Positions 35,622-48,197 of a stretch of DNA of 64,000 nt are shown here, in pieces. This DNA comes from Anaeramoeba flamelloides (lineage: Eukaryota; Metamonada; Anaeramoebidae): contig JANTQA010000023.1 of the NCBI GenBank assembly GCA_027625915.1, positions 22,568,001-22,632,000 on the forward strand. Direction: 5' to 3'. Position 1 is the stretch's first letter. Every line of letters begins with the position of its first letter. Made by a program: the position numbers and the translations under genes. Under the pieces are notes generated by a model. That model was given only the letters and a program-made list of their open reading frames with translations, made no database searches and was not told the origin of the DNA.

Positions 35622-38600
35622 ATGGATATCGACAAGCATCTTGAAACACTTAAAAAATGCACATATCTTCCTGAACATCAACTTAAACAATTGTGTGAAA
35701 AAGTGAAAGAACTTTTAATTGAGGAAAATAACGTTCAACCTGTCTAAAGCCCAGTGACTATCTGTGGTGACATTCATGGGTAAATTTGTTTTTTTTGAAA
35801 AAGGCTGTCTTTGCAATTATTCAAACGATCCACCCAAACAACAATAGTTTATACAATTGATTTTCTGAACAAAGCAATTATTCACTTTTCATCTTTTTTT
35901 CTTTTTGTTCATAATTCATTTTCTTTGTTGATTAAAACAAAAAACAGACAATTTTATGATCTTCTTGAATTGTTTAGGACTGGAGGTGAAGTAGGAGACA
36001 CAAACTACATTTTCATGGGGGATTATGTTGATCGTGGTTATTATTCACTCGAAACTTTTACTTATTTAATGGCACTTAAAGTAAAGTAAGTAACATTCTC
36101 AATTTTGTTTGTCAAAAAAAAAAAAAAAAATTTGTTGAAAATAAACAAAAATCATTTTATCTACTCCTTTTTTTCACTGCGAATAAGAACAATAAATTTA
36201 AATTCTCTGACTCTTCTTTATTTTATCTCCCTTTCAAAATCAAAAAAAAACTCCTTTCTTCTTTTCAACTTGTCTCTTTTTTTTTTAATGATTATTTATT
36301 AGGTATCCAAACAAAATCTTGCTTTTAAGAGGGTAACTTTTTAGTTTTTTTTTTCTTCTCTTTTCTTTTTTGAATTGTAATGAACACAACCCTAACTCAA
36401 AGTAATATTCATATTACTTTTATATTTTTGCTCCAAACAAAAATCATAAAATCAAAATGACCAAAACAACATCACCACAATCAAACCAACAATAAAAAAC
36501 ATTTTAATCAACAAACAAAATAAATAATATTCTAGAAACCATGAAAGTCGTCAAATTACTCAAGTTTGTTTTTAATATTTCCAATTCCCTTTGATTTTAT
36601 TCGACTTACAATTATTTTTTTTTTAATCTTTGTCGATTCGATTAACAACCTTAAAAATACTTATTAGGTTTATGGTTTTTACGAAGAGTGTTTACAAAAA
36701 TATGGAAACCCAAATCCTTGGAGATACTGTACTCAAGTGTTTGATTATTTTACACTAGCAGCTGTAATTTATCTTTTTTTAAATCCTTTCCCACTTAAAT
36801 GTCTTAAGCTCCTTTTCAAAATTAAGCAAGTAAAAATTTTCATATTTAATATCAAATTATAATTACTTAAGGGTCTAGTCACTTACCGAGTATTTATTCC
36901 AGACTCAAGAGGAGGCTTGAAACTAAAATGGTATTTGTTAAAGTGAATTCTCTATTCAAAGCTTCCCATTAACAAAAATTCAAATCTCAAAGACAAAAAA
37001 ATGAAATTAACAAAAAAAGACGAGATCGAAATAATCTAAATTACAAAAATTCAAATTAAAAAAAAAAATCAAAGATCTCATTGGCAAAAAAGTCAATTCA
37101 AAAAAATAGTCGAAAAGAATTCTCAATTCCAAAAAATCAAATTTAAAAAAGAAAAATTCAATCTAAATTCCAAAAAATCAAATTTTAAAAAAAAAATTCA
37201 ACAGTTTCTTGTTTTAAATTCCCAAATTCATAAATTTCGACAATTCGGAACAAATTACTTTTCTCAAGTACACAATTTCTATTTAATTTAATTTAATCTA
37301 ATGTGTGGTTGTTTTAGAACCCTCTATATTTGACAAAGTAAGGATTTTGTAAGATTTTTTGTGAAAATAATTCTTTTGAAAAAGGAAAAAAAATGAAAAA
37401 AAAAATCATCCAGATCTCAAAAAGGTGCCAAACAGTGACACTTCGAAACTGACACAATTGCATTCAAAATTATAAATCACAACAATTTAAATTAGAAATT
37501 GGGTGAGACTTTTTGGCTCTTTTTTCTAAAAATGTAATTTGTTTTTGGTTGTTGATTTTTGGAAATTTATCGTATACCAAATGTTGGTTGGTTTTTGGTT
37601 GTTATGAGGTATTCATTAAAATTACAATTTTTTTTTAATTTCAATTTCAAACAATTTTTTTTCACCATCAATGAATCTATCCTTGAAATCAATTTATTCT
37701 CTTATATATCTAGAATCTTTTAAATTAATGAGTAATCATAATTTGTTTTTATCCACCATCCTTAAAAAAAAATTAAATCAAAATAAATAGAAAAATTTAA
37801 AAGAGAATACAAGCTTATTAAAATAATAAACATTACCCTTTCGAATTTATTAATAATTTTATTGAAAGTTCCAAATAAAAATATATTTGTATTGACTTAA
37901 TCCCAAAAATTGTTAAAATACAGTAATTTTGATGTGTTAAAATTATAATTAATTCCAACATATTTCTCTGGTATACTGAATAAAATTATACTTTGCAATC
38001 GAACTTATTTTATTGCCATAAGTTTTTTTTTAAAAAAAACGTAATCAAAAAGAAAAGATCAAAAAATAATGTTATACCTGTATTTTAAAAATGGTGCAAA
38101 TTTTCAAATAAAATAATTTTGTTCTTAAATACAAATGAAAAGAGTATAATTTTTTTGTTTGCTTCTTGATATATATGAGCATTTTTTAGGAATTTAGTTT
38201 AAAATTATTAACTTGGTAATAATAATGAATAATAATCCCCCCAAAAAAATGAAAATATTTCTTTAATAATCAACAAAAAATCAATTTTATAATATCCATC
38301 GTAATGAAATTAAATCAATTATTTCTAAATATGAATATAAACTCCTTTCCAAAAATTTTGGACACACCCAAAATCAAAAAATAGGTAAAAGCAATCTCAA
38401 TTTATTATATTTTTCCAAGCATAATATTAAACCACGTTTAAGTTACCAAGTATTAAGGTTTTAATATGTAACCCTTTTTATTCAAATAAAAAAAAAATAA
38501 AACAAAACGAAAAAAAAAAAATAGATATGTTCAAAAAGTATAAAAAGAGAGTAATAAAAAAAAATACTATTCGTAAATTTGTTGAAATTTCACCAACAAT

Positions 38601-40941
38601 TATTGATCGATCAAATCGTGGGGTATCATCGGCCAATTGTATGTTATTTTTTCTATTTAACTAAACCCAAAATTAATCTTATATCAATAATCGGAAAAAA
38701 AATTCCCGATCTAACGAAACAGATTACGTGATATGAAAAACGGAATGAAAATAAAACAGAAAAGACAAAAAATGATTAAAATATTTGTTAAAATCAAAAT
38801 TAACACCAAATTCCATGTAAAGTGTTGTATTGTTCTTCCATAATTTATTTTAACCGTGTCAAAAATTTTGAATTTGCGTATGAAATAAAAACAGCTCCAC
38901 CGAAGTTTGCTGAGCGTTTTAAAGATAATTTAGAAAACTTTTTTTTCACACTTTTTTAAAATGAGTATATAAATTTAATTTATATTTTAAATTGAAATGA
39001 AAAAAATAACTTTTATTAAAAAATCATGAATTTTCCTTGGCAATTATAATTTTATCAATAAATAATTTTTTTTTATACTGAATTTTATATTCAGCGACTA
39101 TTTATTTGTTTTCAAATCTTTTTCAAATTAATTTCCAAAAAAGTGCGGCAATTTTATTTTAAAATATCTATTAAACTATACCGTCACAAAACTATTTGAA
39201 TATACCAAAACCATTAACAACCATTTATTAATTCTTGGTAATTATTAAAGTTGTTTGTTAGTATGGCATTACATAAATAAAGGAGATTAAATTTTCTGAT
39301 CTCGATTTTATCTGATATTTTTTAGGGGTGAAAATTAATGCTATTTTATTTATTGATGGAAAAAGTGTAAATTACACTCTAGATGCCCTTTTACTTAAAT
39401 TTCCTCAAAGGTGATTTAAGCGTAAAATCCTAGATTTCACGATTGTTCAAGGGAAAGACACCCCAATTTTTTTTTATGTTTAAAAAGCAAAAGCAAAAAA
39501 TTGAAAAGGAAAAAAGAAATTTAAAAAGGGTTTATAAGAAGCAATTTGTAAAAAATCAAAAAAAAAGAAAACAATGCTATCTTTAATTAAGGACCCCTAA
39601 AATCACAAACAAGATACTTTTGGTTGATTTGATAATTTGATAATTGATCCTGAATGTTCACTTGGGGATTGTTGTTTAAGTTGTTTTAATTTCTTTTTTT
39701 TTTGATCTTATTTAAACCTTTGGTCATTTTTAGGCTTTGCTTTATTGTTTTTATTTTCAAGTTACTCATACTTTCATGTTTCAGTGCCACAGTATTAGCA
39801 AGTAACCACTTGATCTTTTTCCTTTGTAACTCTTCTTCCCAATATAAAGAAGATTTAGCCAAGGGGAAAAATTGGAAAAAAATAAAATTAATGCTATTTA
39901 TTATTTTTCTTTTTGATCTAAAAAATTGTTTTCATAACTTGGTTAATCTCAACAATTTTTTCAAATAGAACGGAAAATATCAAAATTGCATTTGATTGTT
40001 TAAAAAATCATTTGTGCCCTTGCCATTTTTCTAGTTTTTGATTTAAATTTCTCTACATTGTTTTGTCCAAAAAAAAGTGCTATTGTATTTTTTCATTTTT
40101 TGGGAAATATTTCAACAAACATATTTTGAAATAAATACCCATAGTCATTGATTCAATCAGTATTAATATTTAACTTAATTTCGTATTATCAATTAACGGA
40201 TAGCTCGGCTAGTAAAAATGATTTTTTATGAAATGTAAAAAAAAATGACCCACTTTTTCGGAAATACCTTATTTCCAGTAGATTTAATGATTCCCATTTT
40301 TGAATATATTTTATTATATTGTTATTTTAAAAAAAAAAAAACATAGATTATCGATCAAACAATATTATGTGTCCATGGCGGATTATCACCTGGTATAGCT
40401 TTTCATTTTCAATTTTTTCCTTTTTTTTTTTTTTAAATTTTTCCTTTTCATCATTTTTAATCTTTTTAACAACTTTAACAATTAATTACATACAACTTTT
40501 TCCTATTGTAAATTTCAGAAATTAGAACAATTGATCAAATTCGAGCAATTAACCGAATGGATGAAGTCCCACATGAAGGGGCATTTTGTGATTTAGTATG
40601 GTCAGATCCTGAAGAAATTGAAGGGTGGGCTACTTCTCCACGTGGGACAGGTTGGCTATTTGGAAAAAAGGTAACGAATGAATTTAATAACATCAATGAC
40701 TTGTCTTTAATCTGCAGGGCACATCAAATTGTACAAGAAGGATATCGTTATTCGTATGGAGAAGAAAATTTAGTTACAATTTGGATTGCTCCTAATTATT
40801 TTTATAGGTAATCTTGATATATTTTTATTTTACTTTATTTTCTTTTCTGAGTGGAATTAATTGAACGATTAAATGATTATGACAATTGCAGAATATAATT
40901 TATTTATTTTTTTTTTTCTTTTTATTTTGTTTTATTTCTTT

Positions 40942-40972
<31 letters not shown>

Positions 40973-41126
40973 TCTTTTTTTTAATTATAATCTTTATAGA
41001 AGTGGAAACGTTGCCTCTATTATGATTCTCGATAACAAATTAAATCGAAACTTCAAAATATTTTCAGCGGTTCCAGACGAGGAAAGAGAAACGCCCCCAA
41101 GAGTATCGATGCCAATATTTTTATAA
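35622..41126 (+). CDS. PPP6C: PP6/Sit4-type Ser/Thr protein phosphatase catalytic subunit (eight exons, one in-frame TAA)
   Basis: A PPP-family metallophosphatase closest to PP6/Sit4. Exons: 35622-35779, 35948-36085, 36303-36332 (30 nt), 36536-36563 (28 nt), 36668-36763, 40347-40392, 40519-40807 and 41000-41126. They join in frame to 303 codons before the final TAA; human PP6 has 305. Metal-binding and catalytic motifs are present: GDIHG (codons 49-53), GDYVDRG (77-83), RGNHE (108-112), VHGG, and CRAHQ. N-terminal LDKYV-like and KYLPE-like features ([20 protein letters not shown]) favour PP6 over PP2A/PP4. The C-terminus is PIFL rather than the usual YFL. Codon 42 (35745-35747) is TAA, where relatives have a variable residue between VQPV and SPVT. 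All downstream exons and splice sites are conserved, so the gene looks functional apart from this. Intron 5 is 3.6 kb and repeat-rich. Confidence 0.85.
36960..37215. repeat. Degenerate tandem-like A-rich repeat
   Basis: Units resembling aattccaaaaaatcaaattt recur imperfectly several times within PP6 intron 5. Low complexity makes the unit boundaries uncertain. Confidence 0.4.
38575..38900 (-). mobile_element. Diverged LINE-derived fragment in PP6 intron 5
   Basis: The segment from ttattgatcgatcaaatcgt onward follows the same order as 29740-30080, including aatcttatatcaataatcgg and gatctaacgaaacagattac. It is the most diverged of three such fragments (the others are 1560-1935 inverted and 29740-30080). 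Confidence 0.5.
39000..40270. repeat. Dispersed repeat in PP6 intron 5, shared with 56.4-57.1 kb
   Basis: The blocks tctgatattttttaggggtg (39311) and caatcagtattaatatttaa (about 40157) have counterparts in the same order at about 56730 and 57030. In the PP6 intron, about 600 bp (roughly 39440-40060) separates blocks that are closer in the other copy. A short open frame at 39702-39968 lies in this extra segment and has no recognisable family. Confidence 0.45.
40943..40966. repeat. (AT)n microsatellite in PP6 intron 7
   Basis: About 12 AT units within the intron between the last two coding exons. Confidence 0.85.
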
Positions 41127-43880
41127 TTGTATTTATTATGTTATGAACAAATTCTTAAATTTTATGATTAACTTTTTATTATGAAAATTTTTTTTATAAA
41201 AAAAAAAAAGCCTAAGGTATCTTATTTTCTTAAGAATTATTAAAAAAATACAATTAAAATTTATTTGTTAAAAAAATAAAAGTTATAAATTATTATTTTT
41301 TTTTATTTTTTATTTTCTTATTTTTATCATTCATAAACTTTTTTTTAATTGAAGTCACAAACCAATTATTTGATTTGTTACTATAAATTTATTTTCAATG
41401 TTTTAAAGTGTCCCCAAATATGATCTTCATAATTTTTTGATTTTTCAAATTTGGATCTTTTCTCATGTATCATTTTCTACTAAGTTAAATCTCTGTTTGT
41501 GCTTTTTTTTTTGGGTACAATTAGAACAATTTTAAGTGTCAATTCATTACCGTAAAATAATAATACCATTCTAGTAACATGAAATAACATTTATATAGAG
41601 AATTATATCCTTGAAGTCTTTAAATTAGATTTTGGATTAAGATATATATTAGATTAAATTGCTTTTTAGTTAAAAAGAAGAGTAATAAAGTTATAAAGGA
41701 AGGAAGAAAAAAAAAAAGAATCGAGAGGAAGAGATAGAGAGATATGTTAAAAGTAATATAGCTGTAATTGTGTGTGTGTGTGTGTAGGGGGGGGTAATAA
41801 TTGAAAAAGAGATCTTAATTGAAGAAATATAATATAATAATGAAAGATTGATAAACTTATCATGATTAGCAAAAGGTATCATAGAAATAAGATTGCAAAA
41901 AGAACTTAATACATAATATATAAAAACTGGTTTTTTATGTTGATTTCTTTTGATAGATTCTTTTTAATCATTTATATATCTGTCATATGAGACAAGCTGA
42001 TAGAAGAAAAGATTTAAATTTTTTAATTTTTTTTTTTTGTTATCTGGCTTTTTGTCTTTGATTGAATTATCCTTAGGATCAATCAATACTTTTTCAAAAA
42101 ATACTTGAAATTAATCAAAGAGCAAACCAATAAAATAGACCCCTAAAGGTGCGTATTTTAAAAACATCTTATCTTTTTTATAGGACAAAACATGAAAAAA
42201 TCTCATTTTCAAATAGATTTGTTGAAATCAAGAATGAAAAAAAAAAAAACCAAATAAGTATATTTTGACAATTCTTTTCTGTTTTTATCTTCTGAATTTA
42301 GGTTAATGTAAACAATTCAGAACCTTGGATCCCCGCCTTATTATTTATCATTTTAAATAATATTGTTTTCAAAAATTCTTTTTTCAAATATTTTTTGATA
42401 AAAATAAGCCAAAATAAAGAAAAATATTCCAAAGATTAAAGTAAAGGGGTTGAATTATTGGAATCAAAAAAGTACCACTACAAAAATTTTCAAACCAAAA
42501 AAAAAAGAAAAATTGAGAAAAAAATTCAATCAAGATTCTTAATTATTTTTAATTCTAATTTTTTGGAAAATAAATCATTATCAAACCAAACAAATTTTTC
42601 CAATATACCCAATATACATACTCATGAAGAGGAATATAAAAAATTCCCACTTTTTCTGAAATAAAATTAGAAGTAAATGAATTAAATGAAAACAGATATT
42701 TAAATTCATTTTGTAATCATTTAAAAATATCAAGTAAGTTGTGAATCAAAAATTCTAAAAACAAAAAGTTGCTCCATACAGAATAAAAAAAATCAAATTA
42801 AGAGAAATTATTATATCAAATATTAAAGATAAGATCAATTAAAAAATAATTTTTATTTTTTTTTCTTGATCATAATTTTTTCATTTTTTCCTTTTCGTTT
42901 TTTAATTAGTATGTAAATATCTTCGACTAGAACATACCCAACTCTCTTATTTATGAGAATACAGATGTGTTTGGTTTCAATCCTATTCCCAGTATAAAAG
43001 CTAATAATATACTTTTTTTTTGTCATTTTTATTCAATCTCCTTTTTCAAAAATCCATGAACAAAAGGTTACCTGAAATATAAAAATGATTACGATTCAAA
43101 ATTATCCAAATATTTGGTTCAAAACTATAACTTAAAGATATTCCAAAGAGTTAATTTAAAAAAAATAACAAAAAAAAAAGACCATTTTTTGCTTTTAGAC
43201 TAATACATTATCATTAAAATAAGATTTGAAGAACTCAGTTTCACATAAACTTTGTCACTCTAAATGTATAAAATGAACAACTCTCTAAATTGTAAACATT
43301 ATGAAAAAGTGGATTTTTCGACTTTTTGAAAATTATTTTCCCAACTAAAACACATTAAACATTGTATCAAAATTCAACGATTCTTCTTGACGAACAAATA
43401 TACTCAAAAATCTGGGTGTAACAAAATTAAACTTAACAAATCACAACTTTTATTCGAATTTGAAAAAAAATAACAGAGAAGAATTGAAGCAATAACTCAT
43501 GTGTCTAAAATTTATTTTGAAATGAATGATTAAATTTTGAAAATTATCTTGATTATCCAATGATAATTTTTAGATTAATTATTCACCAACCTGGAAAAGA
43601 TGTAAAACCATACTGATAAAAATCTGATTTCTTAACACCAACGCAAACTATGATACAAATTATAAATTCAATTATCTTATTAAAAGTCAAGAAATGGATT
43701 TCAAAAAAATTTTTAAGAATTTTCACTCAAAATGTGCCGTTTACCGAAGAAATATCATCTAAAATTGAAAAAAATGAACTAAAGTGAATTAAAGATAAAA
43801 TTAAAAGAAAAAAATTAAAAAATAATGTTTATTTCTTTCATTTTTTAATTTTTTTTTTTATAATTTATCTTCTTTAACAA
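41127..43880. other. Gene-free region between PP6 and the SPFH gene
   Basis: No gene is recognised. It contains a (TG)n run at about 41770-41786 followed by a G8 tract near 41789-41796. The plus frame 42458-42664 looks like chance Lys/Phe-rich sequence. Confidence 0.35.
41770..41797. repeat. (TG)n microsatellite followed by a G tract
   Basis: About eight TG units end in TA and a run of eight G, conspicuous in this GC-poor region. Confidence 0.85.
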
Positions 43881-45356
43881 ATGTCTCTTGGAGTGGCAGT
43901 AGGAATATCTTTTGGTTCCCTATTTGGTTTAATTTTGATCTGGTTCCTCATTTCGGTTATAAAAAGCTTTATTGTTGTTGCACAAGTAATTTTTTTATTC
44001 TTTTTTCTTTTTTCTTTTTTCTTTTTCTTTGTCCAAATCAAAAAAATTAAATTGGTTCCTTATTTTGGCTTGATCTTGAATGTTTGTTTTATTTTCTAAA
44101 TTTAAAAAATTTTTTTTTCTTTTTTTTTTTTTTTTTCCAATTTGTGAATGTGTTTTCTTCAATAATTCAAAAAAGAATGAACGTGTGATTGTTGAGTCAT
44201 GGGGAAAATACAACAGAACCCTTACAGCTGGTTTTCATTGTTTAATGCCAGTAAGAGATCGTATCAGAAAAATCTTATGGAAACATAACCAGATCTCTGT
44301 TGACAAATACGGAAATGAAACAATTCAAATGACCCAATCTCTTGTGCATAAAATTGATCTTCGAGAGTCGTTGTTTGATTTCCCACTTCAATCAATTATT
44401 ACACGTAAGAAATTTTTTCTTTTTTTTTTCATACCTTTTTTTTCAAAATATAACTTTGGGTGAATTTAAACTGTTAATCTTTAAAAATTATTCTCATTCA
44501 CAAATAAACAACTTTTCAAAAAAATAATAATAAAGGTGATAATGTTGAACTTAAAATTCATTTGATGGCATTATACCAACTTGTTGATCCAGTTAGAGTT
44601 TGTTATGAAATTTATGATCTCCCACTTGCTGTTGGAAACTTGGTAAAAACCACTTTACGATCAGTAATTGGTGCAATGGTAAGAATTATTTTTTATTTTC
44701 TCTTTTTCTTTTTCATTTGAAGAATTTTCCTAAAATCTTTTTTTTTTTTTTTTTTTATTTTTTTCTCTTTTTAATTTTTAATCAAATCAAATGTTTGTAA
44801 AAAAAAAACCAAAATTATTCAGGGACTTGATGATACACTTGCTTCTCGTGATGAAATTAATCAACTTATTCAACAAAAGGTATCACATATTTGCCTTAAT
44901 TGGGGTTTCAAATTAAACAAAGTTGAACTCTTAGAAATCATCCCAACAAGGGATGTCCAAATTGCAATGAACTCTCAAATTGCAGCAGAAAGAATTAGAA
45001 GAGCTTCAATTATTGAAGCAGACGGACAAAGGGAAAAGGTACGAACAGAGGCAGAAGGTGCCACCCAAAAAATGATTGCAATTTCTAAAGGAAGACAACA
45101 AGTCACAATCCTCATCGCACGCGGACAAGCAGACTCCAAAACCTTAATTGCAGAAGGCGAAGCCCGAGCTCTTAAAGTCTTAGCAGAAGCAGTCAAGCCA
45201 TTTAGTATTGATGCCACTCAATATTTGATTGCCATTAAATATTTAGAAACCTTTGGCAAAATTGCGACAAGCTCATCTCGATCAGTTGTTTATTTCCCTC
45301 TAAATACTAACTTAGTTGGTGAATTTAGAACAATTCTTAACACTAAAAGAAAATAA
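43881..45356 (+). CDS. SPFH/stomatin-like membrane protein (four exons)
   Basis: Exons 43881-43985, 44176-44404, 44536-44678 and 44823-45356 join in frame to 336 aa. Residues ~5-34 are one strongly hydrophobic segment (VGISFGSLFGLILIWFLISV), a membrane anchor or hairpin. Residues ~36-190 form an SPFH (band 7) domain: RVIVESWGKYNRTLTAGFH, a PVRDRI motif, LKIHLMALYQLVDP, LVKTTLRSVIGAMGLDDTLASRDEIN, and KVELLEIIPTRDVQIAMNSQIAAERIRRA. An alanine- and glutamate-rich coiled coil follows (IIEADGQREKVRTEAEGATQK), typical of stomatins. SPFH proteins scaffold membrane microdomains or regulate membrane proteases and channels; the specific role and the organelle are unknown. The N-terminal anchor favours a stomatin over a prohibitin. 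Introns 1 and 2 end in A-rich AAAAAAG and AATAAAG acceptors. Confident in the family, not the subfamily. Confidence 0.88.
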
Positions 45357-46020
45357 ATAATTCAAATAAAAATATGAATACTCAGAATAATAATTATTAT
45401 TAGATCCAACTTTCCTCTCAGCAATCCTTTTTTATTTTTTTTTATTATCAAGTATTAATTATTTTTTTTATTAATTATTTTTTTTATTAATTATTTTAAT
45501 CTCTTTTTTTTTATTTTTTAAATTTATTTATTTTATAATTTATTTTTTTTTTTTCTCTTTTCTTTTTTTTCTTTTCTCTTTTCTCTTTTCTCTCTCTGAT
45601 ACCGTTGTGGTATCATTCATTAAATTAATTATTATTATCTTTTGATGTAAAAATTATGATGATTCTTTCAATTGATCATTTCTCTATTTTCTTTTCATTT
45701 TCTTTTTTTGAACTTTCTCTGAAAAATTTAAAATTGGAATAATATCTGAAAAAAATCTTCATTTGGGAAATGATTACAATAAATTTTCTAATTTTTAAAA
45801 TTATTAAACTTTTTTTTTTTTTTTGAAAACAATACACAAATACGCTAATAAAATTATTCATAATAAACATATATTATTAACAGGATGTTAGAATTAAATA
45901 TGAAAAAATTCCCTAAAAACAAAAATACTAAGCGATCAAATTCCAAGATTTAGGTGATCAGAGCCAAAAAAAAATAAAAACCCTTTTATCCAAAAAAGAA
46001 TAAATATTTTTGGTTTTGGC
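45357..46020. other. Downstream region of the SPFH gene
   Basis: No gene is recognised. It is T-rich with pyrimidine tracts (45535-45600, repeated ttttctctttt). The SPFH 3' untranslated region lies at the left edge. Confidence 0.35.
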
Positions 46021-46652
46021 TTAAGGTTGAAAATCCCTGAAATTTTAAAAAAAAGATTATCTTGTGTAGGATGGTGTGTTCACTTTTTAATTTGGTTCTT
46101 AGATGATCAATCTTGAACTTTATATGGATTGCAATAGTGGTTCAAAATGGCAATTTTTGACAATTTATTTTTTTTTTTTTCGGAAATCCGAATTGAATAG
46201 TCTAAGATTGATAGATTGGTAGGTGTTTAAGAATAATTTTTTTTTTTTTTTCCTAAATTTGAATTGAAGAGTCAAAGAATAATATATTGGAAGGTGTTCA
46301 AGAACAAAATGTGGTTTGTGGGTTGTTGATTGAAATATAAATAACTTTTTGGTTTTATTTATTCAATAGAAAAAAAAATATTTTTTTAAAAGTTCACAAA
46401 TATGATATAAAAAAGTATCTATCAACAACCCACAAATCACATTTTTTTATATAACTTACCTACCAATTTATCAATCTTAGACTATTCAATTCGGATTTCC
46501 GAAAAAAAAAAAATAAATTGTCAAAAATTGCCATTTTGAACCACTATTGCAATCCATATAAAGTTAAGGATCCATCATCTCAAAATTAAATTAACAAGTC
46601 ACTACATCCCCAAGATAATCCTTTTTTCAATTTTTAGGGATTGTAAACCTTA
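46021..46652. mobile_element. Foldback element with arms over 200 bp
   Basis: The left arm (46021-46330) is the inverse of the right arm (46421-46652), with a loop of about 90 bp. Long segments pair nearly perfectly; for example, atggattgcaatagtggttc through gacaatttatttt pairs with 46515-46560. The left arm is longer because it carries a ~70-bp imperfect tandem duplication (starting ttttcggaaatccgaattga and ttttcctaaatttgaattga). No coding region. A diverged solo arm lies at 32818-33032. Confidence 0.65.
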
Positions 46653-48160
46653 TAGATGGATTGACATTTTAAAAAACAAAAATTATAAAAAAATTTTATA
46701 AATGATCAAAGATGGGTTGTTCAAGTTGTATGTTACAAAGCAAGATTTCACTTAAACTATCCATCTACAAATAAAAAAATATTATTGTTTTTATGAATTG
46801 ACTAAATTAAGTAGTAATTAAAAATTAGAGAAATAATAACCACCACAAGAGTTGATCTTCATACAAGTTATTCTTTTACAAATGATAAATTTTCCAAAAA
46901 AAAATAGATTAAAAAAAACATATTAGCTTCTTTTTATTGGAACATCTCATTGAAAATTTCCAAATTTCTTTCGAAAAGTCAAATTGTAAAGGAATTAGTC
47001 TTTCAGGTCATTATTACATTTTAAAATGACTTATTAATTATATTATCCACTTACTTATGTTTTCTATACCAAGTATCAAACAAACAGGATCAACTTAGAA
47101 ATTCAGAAAAGAAAATTTTTTCAGTGAGATCAATTGTTTTTTTACAATTTTTATAAAAAAGGAAAATCTGAAATATTTTTAATATCTTATATTTATAAGA
47201 AGTTTTTAACCTTTTTATTACCATTTATTATTATTTTTAAAACTTAACAAGACTTTGTTTTAATAAAGATTAAAGTAAAAATATTTTTTCTTTTTTGAGA
47301 TAATTCTTTTAGATAACTAAAAAAGGTGATTTGTTCAACCCTCTGCAAAATATTATAGTTTTTATAAACATAGTTATAACTGTTTTATTTTTTCAAATAA
47401 TTTGTTAATTTTTACTCAAAATAGCATTTTTTCAAATAAATTTTTCTTATAGATATTTGTAAATTAACTAATTTTCTTCAAAAAATACATTAGCTTTTTT
47501 TTTTTTGTTAAAAACAATTTGAATTGTTAAAATTATTTTTGTGAATAAGACCAGACAATAGGTTGAAAAAATTTAGTAAATCTTCAAAATTTTTTATTTG
47601 TTTTTCATTTATTGAAAAACAGAATCGATTTTTTTTTCAAATTTTAATGAATAATAATTGTTTACTTAATTAATTTCGATTTAATCGTGATATTTTTAGT
47701 AAAATTCCTTAAAATTTAGATTTATTTAATCACATATAATCCGATTTAGTTTTATCGGCTGATATTTGTATTGAAATATTAATTATTAAAAATAATAACA
47801 AAATAAAAATTTTTCTATCAAAATCAATACCTTTTAAACATAATATTAAAAAAATACCATTGGAAAAATTCATGATTTAACTTTATTGTTAATAAAAATA
47901 ATAAATAATTTTTTTCTTTTAAAACTTTAAATATTTGATATTTCGATTTGAAAAAATATACCCAAATTAAGAATTTGTTTGATGAGGTTAACTCCTCCAT
48001 TTCATAAGTATAAACACAAATTACAAAAAATATTTAAATATAAAATCCGAAAATCTAAATATTATTTCGTTTTATAGTTTAATTAATATGTTTTACTTGA
48101 TAATAAGATTGTATTTAAAAATATTTTATTATGAAGAGAGGTGAGAAAAAATTTTCTTCT

Positions 48161-48197
<37 letters not shown>

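Noticed and set aside
39702-39968. Hydrophobic 88-aa frame within PP6 intron 5
   Set aside because: Phe/Leu-rich translation of T-rich DNA inside an intron repeat, with no recognisable motif.
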